Positions 1-8,636 of a stretch of 64,000 nt of DNA are shown one piece after another. The DNA comes from Nocardioides daedukensis (GTDB lineage: Bacteria; Actinomycetota; Actinomycetes; Propionibacteriales; Nocardioidaceae), in NCBI RefSeq assembly GCF_013408415.1, contig NZ_JACCAA010000001.1, forward strand, positions 1,674,001 through 1,738,000, in the 5' to 3' direction. The notes below the pieces were generated by a model. The model was not told where the DNA came from. It did no database searches and worked only from the letters and a program-made list of their open reading frames with translations. Positions within the stretch are counted from its first letter, which is position 1, and every line of letters starts with the position of its first letter. The position numbers and the translations under genes are program-made.

Positions 1-1
1 G

Positions 2-1756
2 GTGGGCGGCTCGCTGATCGTGGGCCTGATCATCTTCGTGATCCTCCTGGTGATCCAGTTCGTCGTGATCACCAACGGTGCCGGCCGGGTCGCCGAGGTG
101 GGCGCCCGCTTCACCCTCGACGCGATGCCCGGCAAGCAGATGGCGATCGACGCCGACCTCAACTCCGGCCTGATCGATGAGAACGAGGCCCGCAAGCGTC
201 GTTCCGAGGTGCACGCCGAGGCGGACTTCTACGGCGCGATGGACGGTGCGTCGAAGTTCGTCAAGGGAGACGCGATCGCAGCGATTGTGATCACCCTGAT
301 CAACCTGATCGGCGGCTTCGCGGTCGGCGTCGCCCAGCTCGGCATGCCGATGGGGGAGGCGGTCGAGACCTACAGCCTGCTCACCGTCGGCGACGGGCTG
401 GTCTCCCAGATCCCGGCCCTGCTGCTCTCGGTGGCCACCGGCCTGATCGTCACCCGGTCGACGGCCGACGAGGACATGGGCTCCGACATCCTGCGCCAGA
501 TCGGCCGACGACGGATGCCCCTGCAGGTGGCCGGTGCCGCGGCGATCTCGCTCTGCCTGATCCCCGGTCTGCCGAAGTTCCCCTTCCTGCTGGCCGGCGG
601 CCTGATGCTGGTTCTCTCCAGCCGCATTCCCAAGGACGAGGAACAGCCCGAGAGCACTCCGGCCTCACTCGAGGCCGCGGCCACTGCACACCCGGACACT
701 CCCGAGCAGTTGGTCGCCGAGATCCAGGTCGACCCCCTCGGTCTCGAGCTCTCCGCGGACATGATCGACCTGGTCGACACCTCCACCGGGGGCGACCTGC
801 TCGACCGGGTCAAGGCCCTGCGCCGCAAGGTCGCCGGTGACATCGGCGTGGTCATCCCCCCGGTGCGCACTCGCGACAACCTGGACCTGCCCACCGCCAC
901 CTATGCGATCAAGCTCTTCGGGGTCGAGGTGGCACGGGGTACGGCGCCCTCCGGCACCGTTCTCGCAATCGGCGACCACCTCGGCTCGATGCCCGGTGAG
1001 ACCACCCGCGAGCCGGTCTTCGGTCTCGATGCCAAGTGGATTCCTGCTGGGCTGCGGCACCAGGCCGAGCTCTCCGGCGCCACGGTGGTGGACCGCGCCT
1101 CGGTGATCACCACGCACCTGGCCGAGGTCGTCACTACCCACGCCGCCCGGCTGCTCGGCCGCGAGGACGTCCGGATGCTCACCGACGTGCTCAAGAAGAC
1201 CCACCCCGTGGTGGTCGAGGAGCTCACCCCGACCCAGCTCAGTCTCGGCGAGGTGCAGCGGGTCCTGCAGGGGCTGCTCGACGAGGGAGTCACGGTGCGC
1301 GACCTGGTCCGCATCTTCGAGGCGCTCTCCCTCAAGGCGCAGGCCACCAAGGAGCCGGAGGCGTTGGTGGAGGCGGCCCGCACGGCACTCGGTCCGGCCA
1401 TCGTGGCGCCGTACGCCGTCAACGGCACCGTCAACGTGATCAGCCTCGATCCGTTGCTCGAGCAGCGGATGCTCGAGGCGTTGCGGATGACCGAGGCAGG
1501 CGCGGTGATCGCCCTTGACGCCGCCACCGGGCAGCAAGTGCTCACCGAGATCCTGCGCATCGCCACCGAGGCCGAGAACCAGGACCTGCGCCCGGTGCTC
1601 GTGTGCTCGCCGCAGATCCGAGCGGGCGTACGCCGCATGGTCCAGCCCTCCATGGAGCGCCTGCCGGTGCTCTCCTACTCCGAACTCATCTCCACAGCGA
1701 ATGTCCGTTCCGTCGGCGTGGTCTCTGCCGACCAGACCCTGGCGGTGACCGCATGA
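2..1756 (+). CDS. flhA: Flagellar export gate protein FlhA (5' truncated by window edge)
   Basis: FlhA is the largest membrane component of the flagellar type III export gate and docks export substrates through its cytoplasmic domain. The visible 584 residues begin inside the N-terminal membrane domain; the diagnostic FHIPEP-region stretch RFTLDAMPGKQMAIDADLN is at about residues 36-54, followed by further hydrophobic segments to about residue 205. The cytoplasmic domain runs from about residue 235 to the end. Compared with the usual length of about 690 residues, some 100 N-terminal residues lie upstream of the window. The stop overlaps the start of the next gene (ATGA), so the two are probably co-translated in a flagellar operon. 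The family assignment is secure. Confidence 0.96.
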   Translation: MGGSLIVGLIIFVILLVIQFVVITNGAGRVAEVGARFTLDAMPGKQMAIDADLNSGLIDENEARKRRSEVHAEADFYGAMDGASKFVKGDAIAAIVITLINLIGGFAVGVAQLGMPMGEAVETYSLLTVGDGLVSQIPALLLSVATGLIVTRSTADEDMGSDILRQIGRRRMPLQVAGAAAISLCLIPGLPKFPFLLAGGLMLVLSSRIPKDEEQPESTPASLEAAATAHPDTPEQLVAEIQVDPLGLELSADMIDLVDTSTGGDLLDRVKALRRKVAGDIGVVIPPVRTRDNLDLPTATYAIKLFGVEVARGTAPSGTVLAIGDHLGSMPGETTREPVFGLDAKWIPAGLRHQAELSGATVVDRASVITTHLAEVVTTHAARLLGREDVRMLTDVLKKTHPVVVEELTPTQLSLGEVQRVLQGLLDEGVTVRDLVRIFEALSLKAQATKEPEALVEAARTALGPAIVAPYAVNGTVNVISLDPLLEQRMLEALRMTEAGAVIALDAATGQQVLTEILRIATEAENQDLRPVLVCSPQIRAGVRRMVQPSMERLPVLSYSELISTANVRSVGVVSADQTLAVTA

Positions 1757-1989
1757 CCGAGTTGAACCCGGCCTCTCCCCCTGTCCTGTTGGCGGCGGCG
1801 TTGATCGTCTCGCCGGCACTGTGGGACGCGCTCGTCGTCGGCTCGATGCCGCTCGACACTGCCCTCACTCGCTTCCTCCTCGCGGTGGTCGCTGCGTGGG
1901 TGGTGCTGTCGGTGGCGGCCAACCTGCTGCCCGCGAGAGCGCCGGTGAAGAAGGACGAGCCGGACGTGAACCCGGCGCCCAAGCCTTGA
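1753..1989 (+). CDS. Small two-helix membrane protein, end of flagellar operon
   Basis: A 78-residue protein whose ATG overlaps the flhA stop by 4 bp, which fixes the start. Two hydrophobic segments lie at about residues 9-28 and 38-58, followed by a short charged, proline-rich tail (KKDEPDVNPAPKP). I do not recognise the family. Coupling to flhA suggests a membrane accessory of the flagellar export apparatus or simply a conserved hitchhiker; nothing in the sequence decides this. Confidence 0.6.
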   Translation: MTELNPASPPVLLAAALIVSPALWDALVVGSMPLDTALTRFLLAVVAAWVVLSVAANLLPARAPVKKDEPDVNPAPKP

Positions 1990-1995
1990 CCACGC

Positions 1996-3084
1996 CTAGT
2001 GCGTGAACGGAACCTGCCACTCCAGTCGCGTTCCTTGCACTTCCTCGTCACTGTGGGTCAACGTGCCGCCCAAGTCGATGGCGCGTCGGCGCGCATTGCG
2101 CAGACCGCTCTCCACCACGTCCGGCCCGAGGCCGCGACCGTTGTCGATCACTTTCAGCACGACCCGATCCTCGACCACGTCGACCTCGACCATGCAGGCG
2201 TCGGCATCGGCGTGTTTGACCACGTTGGACAGGCCCTCACGCAGCACCGCGAGCAGCTGGCCGGCGATGTTCGCCGGCACCAGCGAGTCGACGGGCCCGG
2301 TGGTGCGCACCAATGGGGTGAATCCGAGGACCGGGACATACTCCTTGACCAGGGCGCGCACGTCGCCGCGTAGAGAGACCTTGCGGGTGTGTTGCAGCTC
2401 GAAGATCGTCGAGCGGATGTCGCGGATCGTGGTGTCGAGGTCGGTGAGGGCGGTGCTGAGCATCGCGGCGACCTCCTCGTCGTGGATCCGCTTGCGCACG
2501 CCCTGCAGCTGGAGGCCGGTGGCGAAGATCCGTTGGATCACCACGTCATGCAGGTCGCGCGCGATCCGATCGCGCTCCGCGACCAGCATCAGTTCCTGCC
2601 GGTCGGCCAACGCAGTTGAGTGGTCGACTACCAGGGACGCTTGGTCCGCGAACGCCGAGAGCAGGTCGGCGGTCTCGTCATCGAGTGTGTCCTGCCGGGC
2701 GGGCAGCGACGCGATCAGCACGCCTTGTTCTGCCAATGCGGCACGCAGCGGAACCAGCACGATCACGGTGCCCGCGCGGCGTACCCACTGCGTCTCCTTC
2801 TCCGCGAGCGCCGAGCGCACCTCCGCCGAGACCCCATCGAGGAGGGCAGGCAGTTCGGCCTGGCCGGTGCCGTCCGTGGCGACGATGGACGGTACGCCGT
2901 CCCGCACGCGCAGCAGTGCCGCCAGCTCTCCGCCGGCAACCGCTCTGGCCCCCCGCGCGATCTGGTCCACCACTTCCTCAGGACGAGCCGGACCGTGGAG
3001 CTTGCCCATCACCTCGGCGGTGGCCTCGAGCCAGACGCGGCGGCGCTCGCTCAGCGCATCGGCGGGGCCGCGCTTCCGATTCAT
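1996..3084 (-). CDS. GAF-domain sensor histidine kinase, NarL/DevS-like
   Basis: A 362-residue soluble kinase. A GAF-like sensory region covers about residues 20-155. The HisKA_3 dimerisation box ERDRIARDLHDVV follows with predicted phospho-acceptor H179, then an ATPase domain with N box REGLSNVVKHA (about 282-292) and G box DNGRGLG (about 314-320). This layout resembles DevS/DosT-type kinases that partner NarL/LuxR-type regulators. No membrane segment is seen. No response regulator is adjacent: the upstream neighbour is a divergent XRE gene and the downstream gene is convergent, so it is an orphan here. The input signal is unknown. Confidence 0.9.
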   Translation of the reverse strand: MNRKRGPADALSERRRVWLEATAEVMGKLHGPARPEEVVDQIARGARAVAGGELAALLRVRDGVPSIVATDGTGQAELPALLDGVSAEVRSALAEKETQWVRRAGTVIVLVPLRAALAEQGVLIASLPARQDTLDDETADLLSAFADQASLVVDHSTALADRQELMLVAERDRIARDLHDVVIQRIFATGLQLQGVRKRIHDEEVAAMLSTALTDLDTTIRDIRSTIFELQHTRKVSLRGDVRALVKEYVPVLGFTPLVRTTGPVDSLVPANIAGQLLAVLREGLSNVVKHADADACMVEVDVVEDRVVLKVIDNGRGLGPDVVESGLRNARRRAIDLGGTLTHSDEEVQGTRLEWQVPFTH

Positions 3085-3293
3085 GGAGTCAGGTTAGACG
3101 GGTGCTGAGGCCGTCGCGGGTGAACATTGACAAGTCAGTGGAAGTTGGCATGACGAGCGTCTTTCCGACAGGGTGTGACTCACGGATTGCCCAGCCAACT
3201 GAGTCCTAGGCAGCAATTGCAGAGGGCATCGCGAAGGACGTCGCCCAGAACACGGCCAAGGCGCCGACCTGAATCCCCCCGGGCGGAGGCCAC

Positions 3294-3647
3294 ATGATGC
3301 CCAGCCCCTTCCATGGCGAGCGCCTCAAGGCGCTGCGCACCGAGGCCGGGTGGTCCCAAGCCGAACTGGCCGAGAAGCTCGGCTCCGATGCCCGCTATGA
3401 GAACTCCAAGGTGGCTCCGGGGCTGGAAGCGGTGATCCGCATGGCCGAGGCCTTCAACGTCTCCGTCGACTACCTGCCCTTCGACAACGCCGAACGACGG
3501 CCGCTCAACGCCCCCAGCCGCCACGTCGATGCCCGCCTCGTCGACCTCGACCAACTCTCCGACGAAGAGCGCACCACCATCGCCAACGTCATCGACGCCC
3601 TCGTCACCAAGGCCAAGCTCCGCCTCATCACCGGCGGAGCAGGCTGA
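3294..3647 (+). CDS. XRE-family helix-turn-helix regulator
   Basis: A 117-residue protein with a Cro/C1-type HTH at about residues 7-62 (LKALRTEAGWSQAELAEKL, then VIRMAEAFNVSVDYL) and a helical C-terminal segment. Two ATGs occur in a row; GGAGG at 3285-3289 is 4 nt before the first and 7 nt before the second, so 3297 is the better-spaced start. The gene converges on the last gene of the toxin operon with a 3-nt gap. It could regulate the toxin locus or be an unrelated neighbour. The C-terminal motif LDQLSDEERTTIANVIDAL is typical of small XRE regulators in mobile or toxin-rich regions. Confidence 0.88.
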   Translation: MMPSPFHGERLKALRTEAGWSQAELAEKLGSDARYENSKVAPGLEAVIRMAEAFNVSVDYLPFDNAERRPLNAPSRHVDARLVDLDQLSDEERTTIANVIDALVTKAKLRLITGGAG

Positions 3648-3650
3648 GCC

Positions 3651-3884
3651 TCACTCCTCCGAGTCGCGGACCCGACTGCGGGCCGCTTCCAACAGCTCGC
3701 GGTAGTCGCTCTTGAACGGTTCGACCAGGTGCTTCTCCAGCGCAGCCTCCAACTCCCACAGCACCCGCTGCTCAGCCTGATCCTCGAAGACCGCCGGCTG
3801 CTCACCTGCGCCAGTGCGGGCCAGCCACTCGAACAACACCAACGCTTGGTCGCGCGGCAACCCGATCGAGATCTCCTCGTTCAC
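3651..3884 (-). CDS. Conserved small acidic protein at the end of the toxin array
   Basis: A 77-residue protein starting with GTG that overlaps the stop of the preceding immunity gene (GTGA). It contains LPRDQALVLFEWLART and a helical, charged C-terminal half (AEQRVLWELEAALEKHL). I have the impression that similar small proteins occur in many actinobacteria, but I cannot name the family. It is the last gene of the coupled minus-strand array. It may be a second immunity or accessory protein for cassette 11, or an unlinked gene captured by the operon. Confidence 0.6.
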   Translation of the reverse strand: MNEEISIGLPRDQALVLFEWLARTGAGEQPAVFEDQAEQRVLWELEAALEKHLVEPFKSDYRELLEAARSRVRDSEE

Positions 3885-4210
3885 GCAGCCACCCTCGCGA
3901 GGAAGATCCGGCGGACGCCATCGGTCGGCGAAATCGCTCGCTGATCGAGCACCTCATGGAAAGACGCCACCTCGACGTCCTTGCCCACCAGGCTCTCGAG
4001 CTCGCTGACGATGTCGTCCATGTCGGCTCTGTCTCCTTCAGTGGCTTCAGAAAGCTGGAACCGAAGCCGCAGGCGCGGCCCTTCCACCTCAACACCGACC
4101 GCGAGAGCGTGCTCGGGAATCTGCCCAAGGGACGCCTGGGCAACCTGGGCGACGACATAGTTCTCCCAGACCGGCGTCCGTCCGGGATCCTCGGGTGTTG
4201 GCAGGCTCAT
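3881..4210 (-). CDS. Immunity protein candidate, cassette 11
   Basis: A 109-residue acidic cytosolic protein lacking a signal peptide. Its ATG overlaps the toxin stop by 4 bp (ATGA at 4207-4210), fixing the start. The position directly after a secreted toxin and the lack of an export signal are the basis for the immunity call; I do not recognise the family. The middle contains LRLRFQLSEATEGD, followed by a long acidic helix region (DMDDIVSELESLVGKDVEV). Confidence 0.65.
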   Translation of the reverse strand: MSLPTPEDPGRTPVWENYVVAQVAQASLGQIPEHALAVGVEVEGPRLRLRFQLSEATEGDRADMDDIVSELESLVGKDVEVASFHEVLDQRAISPTDGVRRIFLARVAA

Positions 4211-4995
4211 GGCGTCCACCCCGGGTTGTTGGGAACGACGCTCGGAGGCGACGATCCCTTGATGAGAAACACGTTCGTCGACTGGTTCGGGAAGCCCGCC
4301 CCTGGGTTGTGATTGAAGCCAGTAACGTTCGGGGACCGCACCACGATGTCGCCGTTCCGCTTCACGCCCAGGACCTGAGCCGCACCGCTGTGGAAGTCAT
4401 CGAGCACGCTCTGGGCATCGTCGAGCGAGTTGAAGTACCCCCGGCCTCCATAGTTCGCGTGCCCAGCGACGTGACGACCTTGGGTCTGCGCGACACGAGC
4501 AGCCACCGAGGCACGGTCGATCGTCACGCCCGCGCCGGTCGTGATGAACCTCGGCGGTACACCGTTTGCGGCAACACCCGTTCGCTCTACGACGACAGGA
4601 CCCGCCTCGGCGCCGCCGACTTGTCCCTCGGCATTCCCGCTGCGGGGTGCGCTATGCAAAAGCCGAGCGAGGTCGTCGTAGCCGTAGGTCGCGGGGGTTG
4701 TCGGCCCGTCCGGGCACGCCGAACCGCCGAGCGACCACAGGCCGTCGGCGTCGGAAGCGGTTGTGGGGTGGACGTACGTTTCGGGCGGGTCGCGCTCGGT
4801 GATGGCGTGCGTCGGGACGGCAGTGTCGTGTTGGTCGCCGAAGGCGTAGACGTGAGTGACCTCGAGGTTGGTTGTTGCCGGCGCCGCAGCCGTCGCCGGC
4901 GTAGTGGTCCCCAGCCAGGTCGCAAGGAGCCCGACGATCGCGACCAGTAGGCGTCTCACGTCGAATCCGTCGCGTGCGTCCCGCAGTTTCATCAC
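4207..4995 (-). CDS. Secreted polymorphic toxin, cassette 11 (Ntox50-like C-terminus)
   Basis: 262 residues. It has a Sec signal (LLVAIVGLLATWLG, then TPATAAAPA, cleavage near residue 38) and a shared leader with YAFGD, TERDPP, LWSLGG, TYGYDDLAR and VERTGVAAN. The variable C-terminus starts at about residue 150. It contains RHVAGHANYGGRGYFNSLDD, a DIVVRSPNVTGF strand and a terminal IKGSSPPSVVPNNPGW. This pattern, with a conserved H-G-R start and an S-VVP-P end, resembles the polymorphic toxin type 50 group (proposed BECR-fold RNases); that assignment is by eye. The ATG overlaps the preceding immunity stop (ATGATGA), with a second in-frame ATG next to it. Its leader shares a 34-bp identical DNA stretch with cassette 3 (4663-4696 versus 16826-16859). 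Confidence 0.7.
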   Translation of the reverse strand: MMKLRDARDGFDVRRLLVAIVGLLATWLGTTTPATAAAPATTNLEVTHVYAFGDQHDTAVPTHAITERDPPETYVHPTTASDADGLWSLGGSACPDGPTTPATYGYDDLARLLHSAPRSGNAEGQVGGAEAGPVVVERTGVAANGVPPRFITTGAGVTIDRASVAARVAQTQGRHVAGHANYGGRGYFNSLDDAQSVLDDFHSGAAQVLGVKRNGDIVVRSPNVTGFNHNPGAGFPNQSTNVFLIKGSSPPSVVPNNPGWTP

Positions 4996-5519
4996 GAAGA
5001 CCTTCGAGCCGAGTACGCCTCAGCCATTCGGGAGAGGTAGCTGCGCCAGCGCTGCTCGATACCTGAACCACTGGCGGGTTCGCCGGGCGGGGGAGGCATG
5101 AATCTCACAAGGCCTTCGATCTCCGCTGGATAGTCGAAATCGGCGTAGAGCATCTCGATCACCTCAAGCGGCTCAACGAAGTCGGCACGATGTTCGTAGA
5201 CCCAGTCGAGAGCTAAGTAGAGCCAGAGCCGGGGAGGGTTCTCGCTGGGCAGTGCCGCGCTGCTAGCCGAGAGCTCCTCGGCCGCGGCTCGTATCAGTTC
5301 AGCAACCCGGTATCGGTCATCACGAAGCAGCAAGGCCAGTTCCTCGACCGCGTCCGGCAGATTCATACCCATCGACAGAGCAGCCTCGGCAACACGAACG
5401 GCACCTTCATCGTCGAGCCATCCGCGCTGGTAGCCGTAGACCAAATCGTGAGGGGTAGGGGCCGCGCGCGAGAGAACGAATTCGGCGGGAAGGACGAACT
5501 TGACCAGATCTTCGCTCAT
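4992..5519 (-). CDS. DUF2247-family immunity protein, cassette 10
   Basis: 175 residues, no signal peptide. The start ATG at 5519 overlaps the toxin stop (ATGA). It has the DUF2247 pattern: a VYGYQRGWLDDEGAV block, an LALLLRDDRYRVAELI helix pair, WLYLALDWVYEHRADF and MLYADFDYPAEI near the C-terminus. DUF2247 members are commonly found beside secreted toxins and are thought to act as immunity proteins. The length matches the family. Confidence 0.78.
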   Translation of the reverse strand: MSEDLVKFVLPAEFVLSRAAPTPHDLVYGYQRGWLDDEGAVRVAEAALSMGMNLPDAVEELALLLRDDRYRVAELIRAAAEELSASSAALPSENPPRLWLYLALDWVYEHRADFVEPLEVIEMLYADFDYPAEIEGLVRFMPPPPGEPASGSGIEQRWRSYLSRMAEAYSARRSS

Positions 5520-6283
5520 GGCTTGATCGGGATTCCGTTGAGCGTGCCACCGCGGACGAACATTTGGTGGGTCAGGCTGCCTCCATCGACGATCCACTCG
5601 AAGCGACCGGCGATCCCGTTCACCTCGCCAGGCATCTGGACAAGTAGCCGCTCGACTCCGTCACCGCCGCCGGTACGGAAGACCGTCCCGTTCTTGGCGA
5701 TGTCATCCGTCGTGAAGGCCGCGGCCCGATGCCACGCATCGGACTTCAAGGCCGACCCAGTTGGCTTCGCACCCTGGATCAGGCGCGCGGCTTCAGACGA
5801 GGAAGGTAGCTCCCGCGCTCCGGCTTTTGCGGCAACACCGGCCCGCTCAAAGGCGACAGGGTGGGCCTCGGCGACCCGGGGCTTCTCCTCAGTAGGACTA
5901 GCACTACGCGCAGCCGGCACGAGCTCGGCCCCGTGGTCGCAGGCGATGGCGGGATGGACGGAACCAGCATCCGGGCGCGCCAGAGCGCCGTGCGACCAGC
6001 AGGCGCCGGCGTCACACGCGGACATGCGCTGACCGCTCGGCTCGGGAGGGTCGCGTCCGCTTGTGGCGTCGGTCGCCGGCGACGCGTAGTCATGGCCGTC
6101 GTAGCTGTATGTCGTGGCGGCCGGCGACGACGGCGCATCAAGAGCCGCCGCGCCGGGACAGGCAAGTCCAAACAGGACAGCGAACAGAGCGCCGAGGTGG
6201 ATGAGCGACGCACGAACGCGGCGATCACCAGAGCGCCTATCCCGTTCCCGGAGCCCGCCTACGATCCACGACACACCGCTCAT
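5516..6283 (-). CDS. Secreted polymorphic toxin, cassette 10
   Basis: 255 residues. A long basic N-terminus is followed by a hydrophobic segment (about 26-46, LIHLGALFAVLFGLACPGAA), consistent with a signal peptide or anchor. The leader is a diverged copy of the shared module: YSYDGHDY, SGRDPP, CWSHGALARP and FERAGVAAKAG. The toxin part begins at about residue 160. It contains SDAWHRAAAFTTDDIAKNG, an NGIAGRFEWIVDGG strand and HQMFVRGGTLNGIPIKP at the end. I recognise this tail as a recurrent C-terminus in actinobacterial Rhs and secreted toxins but cannot name its enzyme class; W-H-R and T-H-Q-M-F are candidate active-site residues. The ATG overlaps the preceding immunity stop. Confidence 0.65.
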   Translation of the reverse strand: MSGVSWIVGGLRERDRRSGDRRVRASLIHLGALFAVLFGLACPGAAALDAPSSPAATTYSYDGHDYASPATDATSGRDPPEPSGQRMSACDAGACWSHGALARPDAGSVHPAIACDHGAELVPAARSASPTEEKPRVAEAHPVAFERAGVAAKAGARELPSSSEAARLIQGAKPTGSALKSDAWHRAAAFTTDDIAKNGTVFRTGGGDGVERLLVQMPGEVNGIAGRFEWIVDGGSLTHQMFVRGGTLNGIPIKP

Positions 6284-6639
6284 CCGAGTACCATGTATTC
6301 AAAGTTCGCGATCTCAGTTGCTGGTTTCCGGACTACGGAGTCCCCGTCCTCTCGAAACACCTCGACCTCATCCAATCGGCCACCCACAACATGCAGGAGG
6401 ACGTGCACCATAACCCCATCTGCGTCGGCGTAGATCGCCTCCACAGGGACCCGAAACTTCACATTGGCTCGCGGCCCTGAGGCATGAACTGCGAGCGTTC
6501 CGTCCTCATCAACCTCCTCGAACTTGCACTCGGGGACTTGGGCACGAAGCTCAACTACGCCCTCAAACTCCTGGGTTAGCAACGCATCCAGCACGCGCAG
6601 TTCGCGCGCGTCAGGTTGATGGGCTGAGTTACGGGACAT
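6280..6639 (-). CDS. Immunity protein candidate, cassette 9
   Basis: 119 residues, cytosolic, overlapping the toxin stop by 11 bp (6629-6639). It opens with a helical stretch (RELRVLDALLTQEFEGVVEL), then mixed strands with DEDGTLAVHASG and VHVLLHVVGGRLDEVEVF. This looks like one of the small alpha/beta immunity folds found with actinobacterial toxins, but I cannot name it. The larger overlap differs from the 4-bp overlaps elsewhere in the array. Confidence 0.65.
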   Translation of the reverse strand: MSRNSAHQPDARELRVLDALLTQEFEGVVELRAQVPECKFEEVDEDGTLAVHASGPRANVKFRVPVEAIYADADGVMVHVLLHVVGGRLDEVEVFREDGDSVVRKPATEIANFEYMVLG

Positions 6640-7558
6640 AGTAGGTCCCCACGTTGATAGTCCCGTCTGGCAATGTGTAAGCGCGGTACTCGATCTGCTG
6701 CCCGCGGACCGTCACTCGGCCATAGAAGCTGCCGGTCGACGAAGCGTCGGCCGCGGCCTTCTGAACGTTACGAAGGATCACCGGCTCAACCTCCGATGGC
6801 GACAGGTTCGTCCCCTTGAGGTGTCGTGCGCCGTGACCGTCCCCCCTACCGAATCGCACCTTCGGGCACGTGTTGTGAACCAGGATGTCGGCGTTGCCAA
6901 CGTGGTAGGTGTGGATACCCTCCACTGTCAGGTTGTAGGCAAGCGCCTCCCGGGCAGTTTCGAGCCTCAGTCCGGAAACTGTGATCGCTCGGCCGTCAGC
7001 ACCGAGAACCTCCTCACCTGGGTCAAGCTCGTCGGCGCGCTCGAAACGCTGACTAGTGACGGACCAGAAGGGGTGGTCCTCGGTCGTGGTGATGGCTTCG
7101 CCGTCGACGACCAGGTCGAGGACGGTGTCGTCGTGGACGAAGACGTGTTCGACCCGTCGCGGTTCCTGCTCCCCGGTCTCAGGGTCGGTGGCGACCACTA
7201 GATCACCGACTTCGATGTCCTCGATCGGCTTTCGGGTGCCGTCGGCCATGAGTACGACTGTGGCGCCGGTGAATGAGCATGCGCGGGCTGCTGTGTTTGC
7301 GGCAACACCGGTAGCCACCACGATTTCCGGCCCCGCGTTGTTGTTTCCTAGCCGCTGGCCTGCGGTGATCTGGTCGAAAGCCCCGACGCGAACCTCGACG
7401 CTGGAACTGTGAGCCCCAACGCGAGTTTCGGCGTCAGCGGCCGCTGACGCCGATGCGGTGCTGATGCCGAGAACCGCTGCCAAGGCGGCGATCAGAGCAA
7501 CCAGGACAGCCGGGCTCCGACGCAGGAGGAGTCCTTGGTCGCCCGCCCTGAACTTCAC
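6629..7558 (-). CDS. Secreted Hint-domain toxin, cassette 9
   Basis: 309 residues from a GTG that overlaps the previous stop (GTGA). A signal peptide (LLRRSPAVLVALIAALAAVL, then ISTASASAA) is followed by a shortened leader that lacks the SERGPP and ARP blocks but keeps ATGVAANTA. A Hint (hedgehog/intein) domain spans about 94-229, from catalytic C94 in ACSFTG through VVLMADGTRKPIEDIEVGD and TTEDHPFW to the terminal ILVHN. The toxin is about residues 230-309: GDGHGARHLKGT, a long helix, then strands ending TINVGTYYVP. The single-domain size and H-x-x-x-H-L pattern suggest a BECR-type RNase, by eye only. The Hint domain would cut after the HN pair and release an 80-residue toxin. Confidence 0.78.
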   Translation of the reverse strand: MKFRAGDQGLLLRRSPAVLVALIAALAAVLGISTASASAAADAETRVGAHSSSVEVRVGAFDQITAGQRLGNNNAGPEIVVATGVAANTAARACSFTGATVVLMADGTRKPIEDIEVGDLVVATDPETGEQEPRRVEHVFVHDDTVLDLVVDGEAITTTEDHPFWSVTSQRFERADELDPGEEVLGADGRAITVSGLRLETAREALAYNLTVEGIHTYHVGNADILVHNTCPKVRFGRGDGHGARHLKGTNLSPSEVEPVILRNVQKAAADASSTGSFYGRVTVRGQQIEYRAYTLPDGTINVGTYYVP

Positions 7559-7923
7559 TGCAGGGCCACCTCGATGGTCGCCGAGACGATCTCCATCCTC
7601 CCCCAACCGCCTTCCAGGAGCGCTCCAGCGTCATCCCATTCGAAGCTGTCGATCTGCCCGTAGTCCTCCTCGCCCGACGAATCGACGGCCGGCGGGTTGC
7701 CGGAGTTAGACCAGAGGAGTCGGGTAACGCCCTTAAACACCAGCAAACCTCGGCGGAAGCAATACTGCTCGTCCGGCGCCGGCGCCCGGTAATCCGCATG
7801 ATCGGGCGTGAGCACCAAGTCCAGCTCAAAGGTCACCGCACCGGGAATTGCCGTGATGCCCAGCACGTAGCTCTCTTCCAGCAGAAAGTCGCGCAACTTG
7901 GGGACCTCGATATAGGGGCGCAT
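7555..7923 (-). CDS. Immunity protein candidate, cassette 8
   Basis: 122 residues, ATG at 7923 sharing one base with the toxin stop (TGATG). It is strand-rich: GAVTFELDLVLTPDHADY, a CFRRGLLVFKGVTRL segment, a polar DSSGEEDYGQIDSFEWDD loop, and MEIVSATIEVAL. This resembles small beta-sandwich immunity proteins. No signal peptide. The family is not recognised by me. Confidence 0.65.
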   Translation of the reverse strand: MRPYIEVPKLRDFLLEESYVLGITAIPGAVTFELDLVLTPDHADYRAPAPDEQYCFRRGLLVFKGVTRLLWSNSGNPPAVDSSGEEDYGQIDSFEWDDAGALLEGGWGRMEIVSATIEVALQ

Positions 7924-8636
7924 CACGGCAGATCCCATGTGATCGGAGTGTGGTTGCCTGGGCTCTTGCGACTGACCACGTTGCCATACGAGTCGACTCG
8001 CTGCCCAGAAGCGTTCCGGATAGCCACGTGAGGGAAGTCGCTCCCTGGCGTGCGAGCACTGCCTCGTTTTATGACCAAGCGTTCGATGCCGTTCGAGTCC
8101 ACATACTTGAGTGGTCCACCTGACGATTGCGCCGCCTTCCAACCCTGCGACTCAGCGACGTCGACGAGTCCAGAAGCCGTGCCACGACCACCCTTAGTCA
8201 ACTGACCGATCGCAAAGTCGGCGTCGTACTTGGCGAGCGCTCCGCCGCTCTTTGCGGCAACTCGCGATCGCTCAACGACAGCAGAGGTCACCTCAGTCCT
8301 GGCGACTTGCCCCTTGGCCGCGCGGCTCCGAGGTGCGATCGGCACAAACTGAGAGAGGTCGTCATAGTCATAGATCGCGACGGTGGTGAGGTCGTCAGGG
8401 CGTGCGACCTCGCCTGACGGCAGCAGGCCGTCGAGGTGATAGTCGATCGAGTTGCCGTCCCCCGCAGGCGGACCACGCTCGCTCCCGATGTGCGTGACAG
8501 TTGATGGATTGGCGGCCGTGTCGTACCCGTAGACGGTGCCGGCGGGTGATGACGGTTGAGCGACCGCGGAAGCCGGAGCGGCGAGCCCGAGGCACGCCAC
8601 CAGAAGCCCAAGGACGACGGCCAACGCACGCTTCAC
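7923..8636 (-). CDS. Secreted polymorphic toxin, cassette 8
   Basis: 237 residues from GTG (GTGA overlap with the previous stop). It has a clear Sec signal (AVVLGLLVACLGLAAPASAVA) and a full leader: VYGYD, GSERGPP, ARPDD, IYDYDDLSQF, VERSRVAAKSG. The toxin starts at about residue 130. It contains GLVDVAESQGWKAAQSSGG, LKYVDSNGIERLVIKRGS, then PHVAIRNASGQRVDSYGN and NHTPITWDLP at the end. The same tail recurs in actinobacterial Rhs proteins as far as I recall; the fold is probably BECR-like, but I cannot assign a numbered family. The K-R-G-S, H and N-H-T-P-I residues are candidate functional positions. Confidence 0.7.
   Translation of the reverse strand: MKRALAVVLGLLVACLGLAAPASAVAQPSSPAGTVYGYDTAANPSTVTHIGSERGPPAGDGNSIDYHLDGLLPSGEVARPDDLTTVAIYDYDDLSQFVPIAPRSRAAKGQVARTEVTSAVVERSRVAAKSGGALAKYDADFAIGQLTKGGRGTASGLVDVAESQGWKAAQSSGGPLKYVDSNGIERLVIKRGSARTPGSDFPHVAIRNASGQRVDSYGNVVSRKSPGNHTPITWDLP

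Noticed and set aside
3085-3293. Intergenic segment before the XRE gene checked for a small gene or RNA
   Set aside because: Only a GGAGG before the XRE start is convincing; nothing else was recognised.
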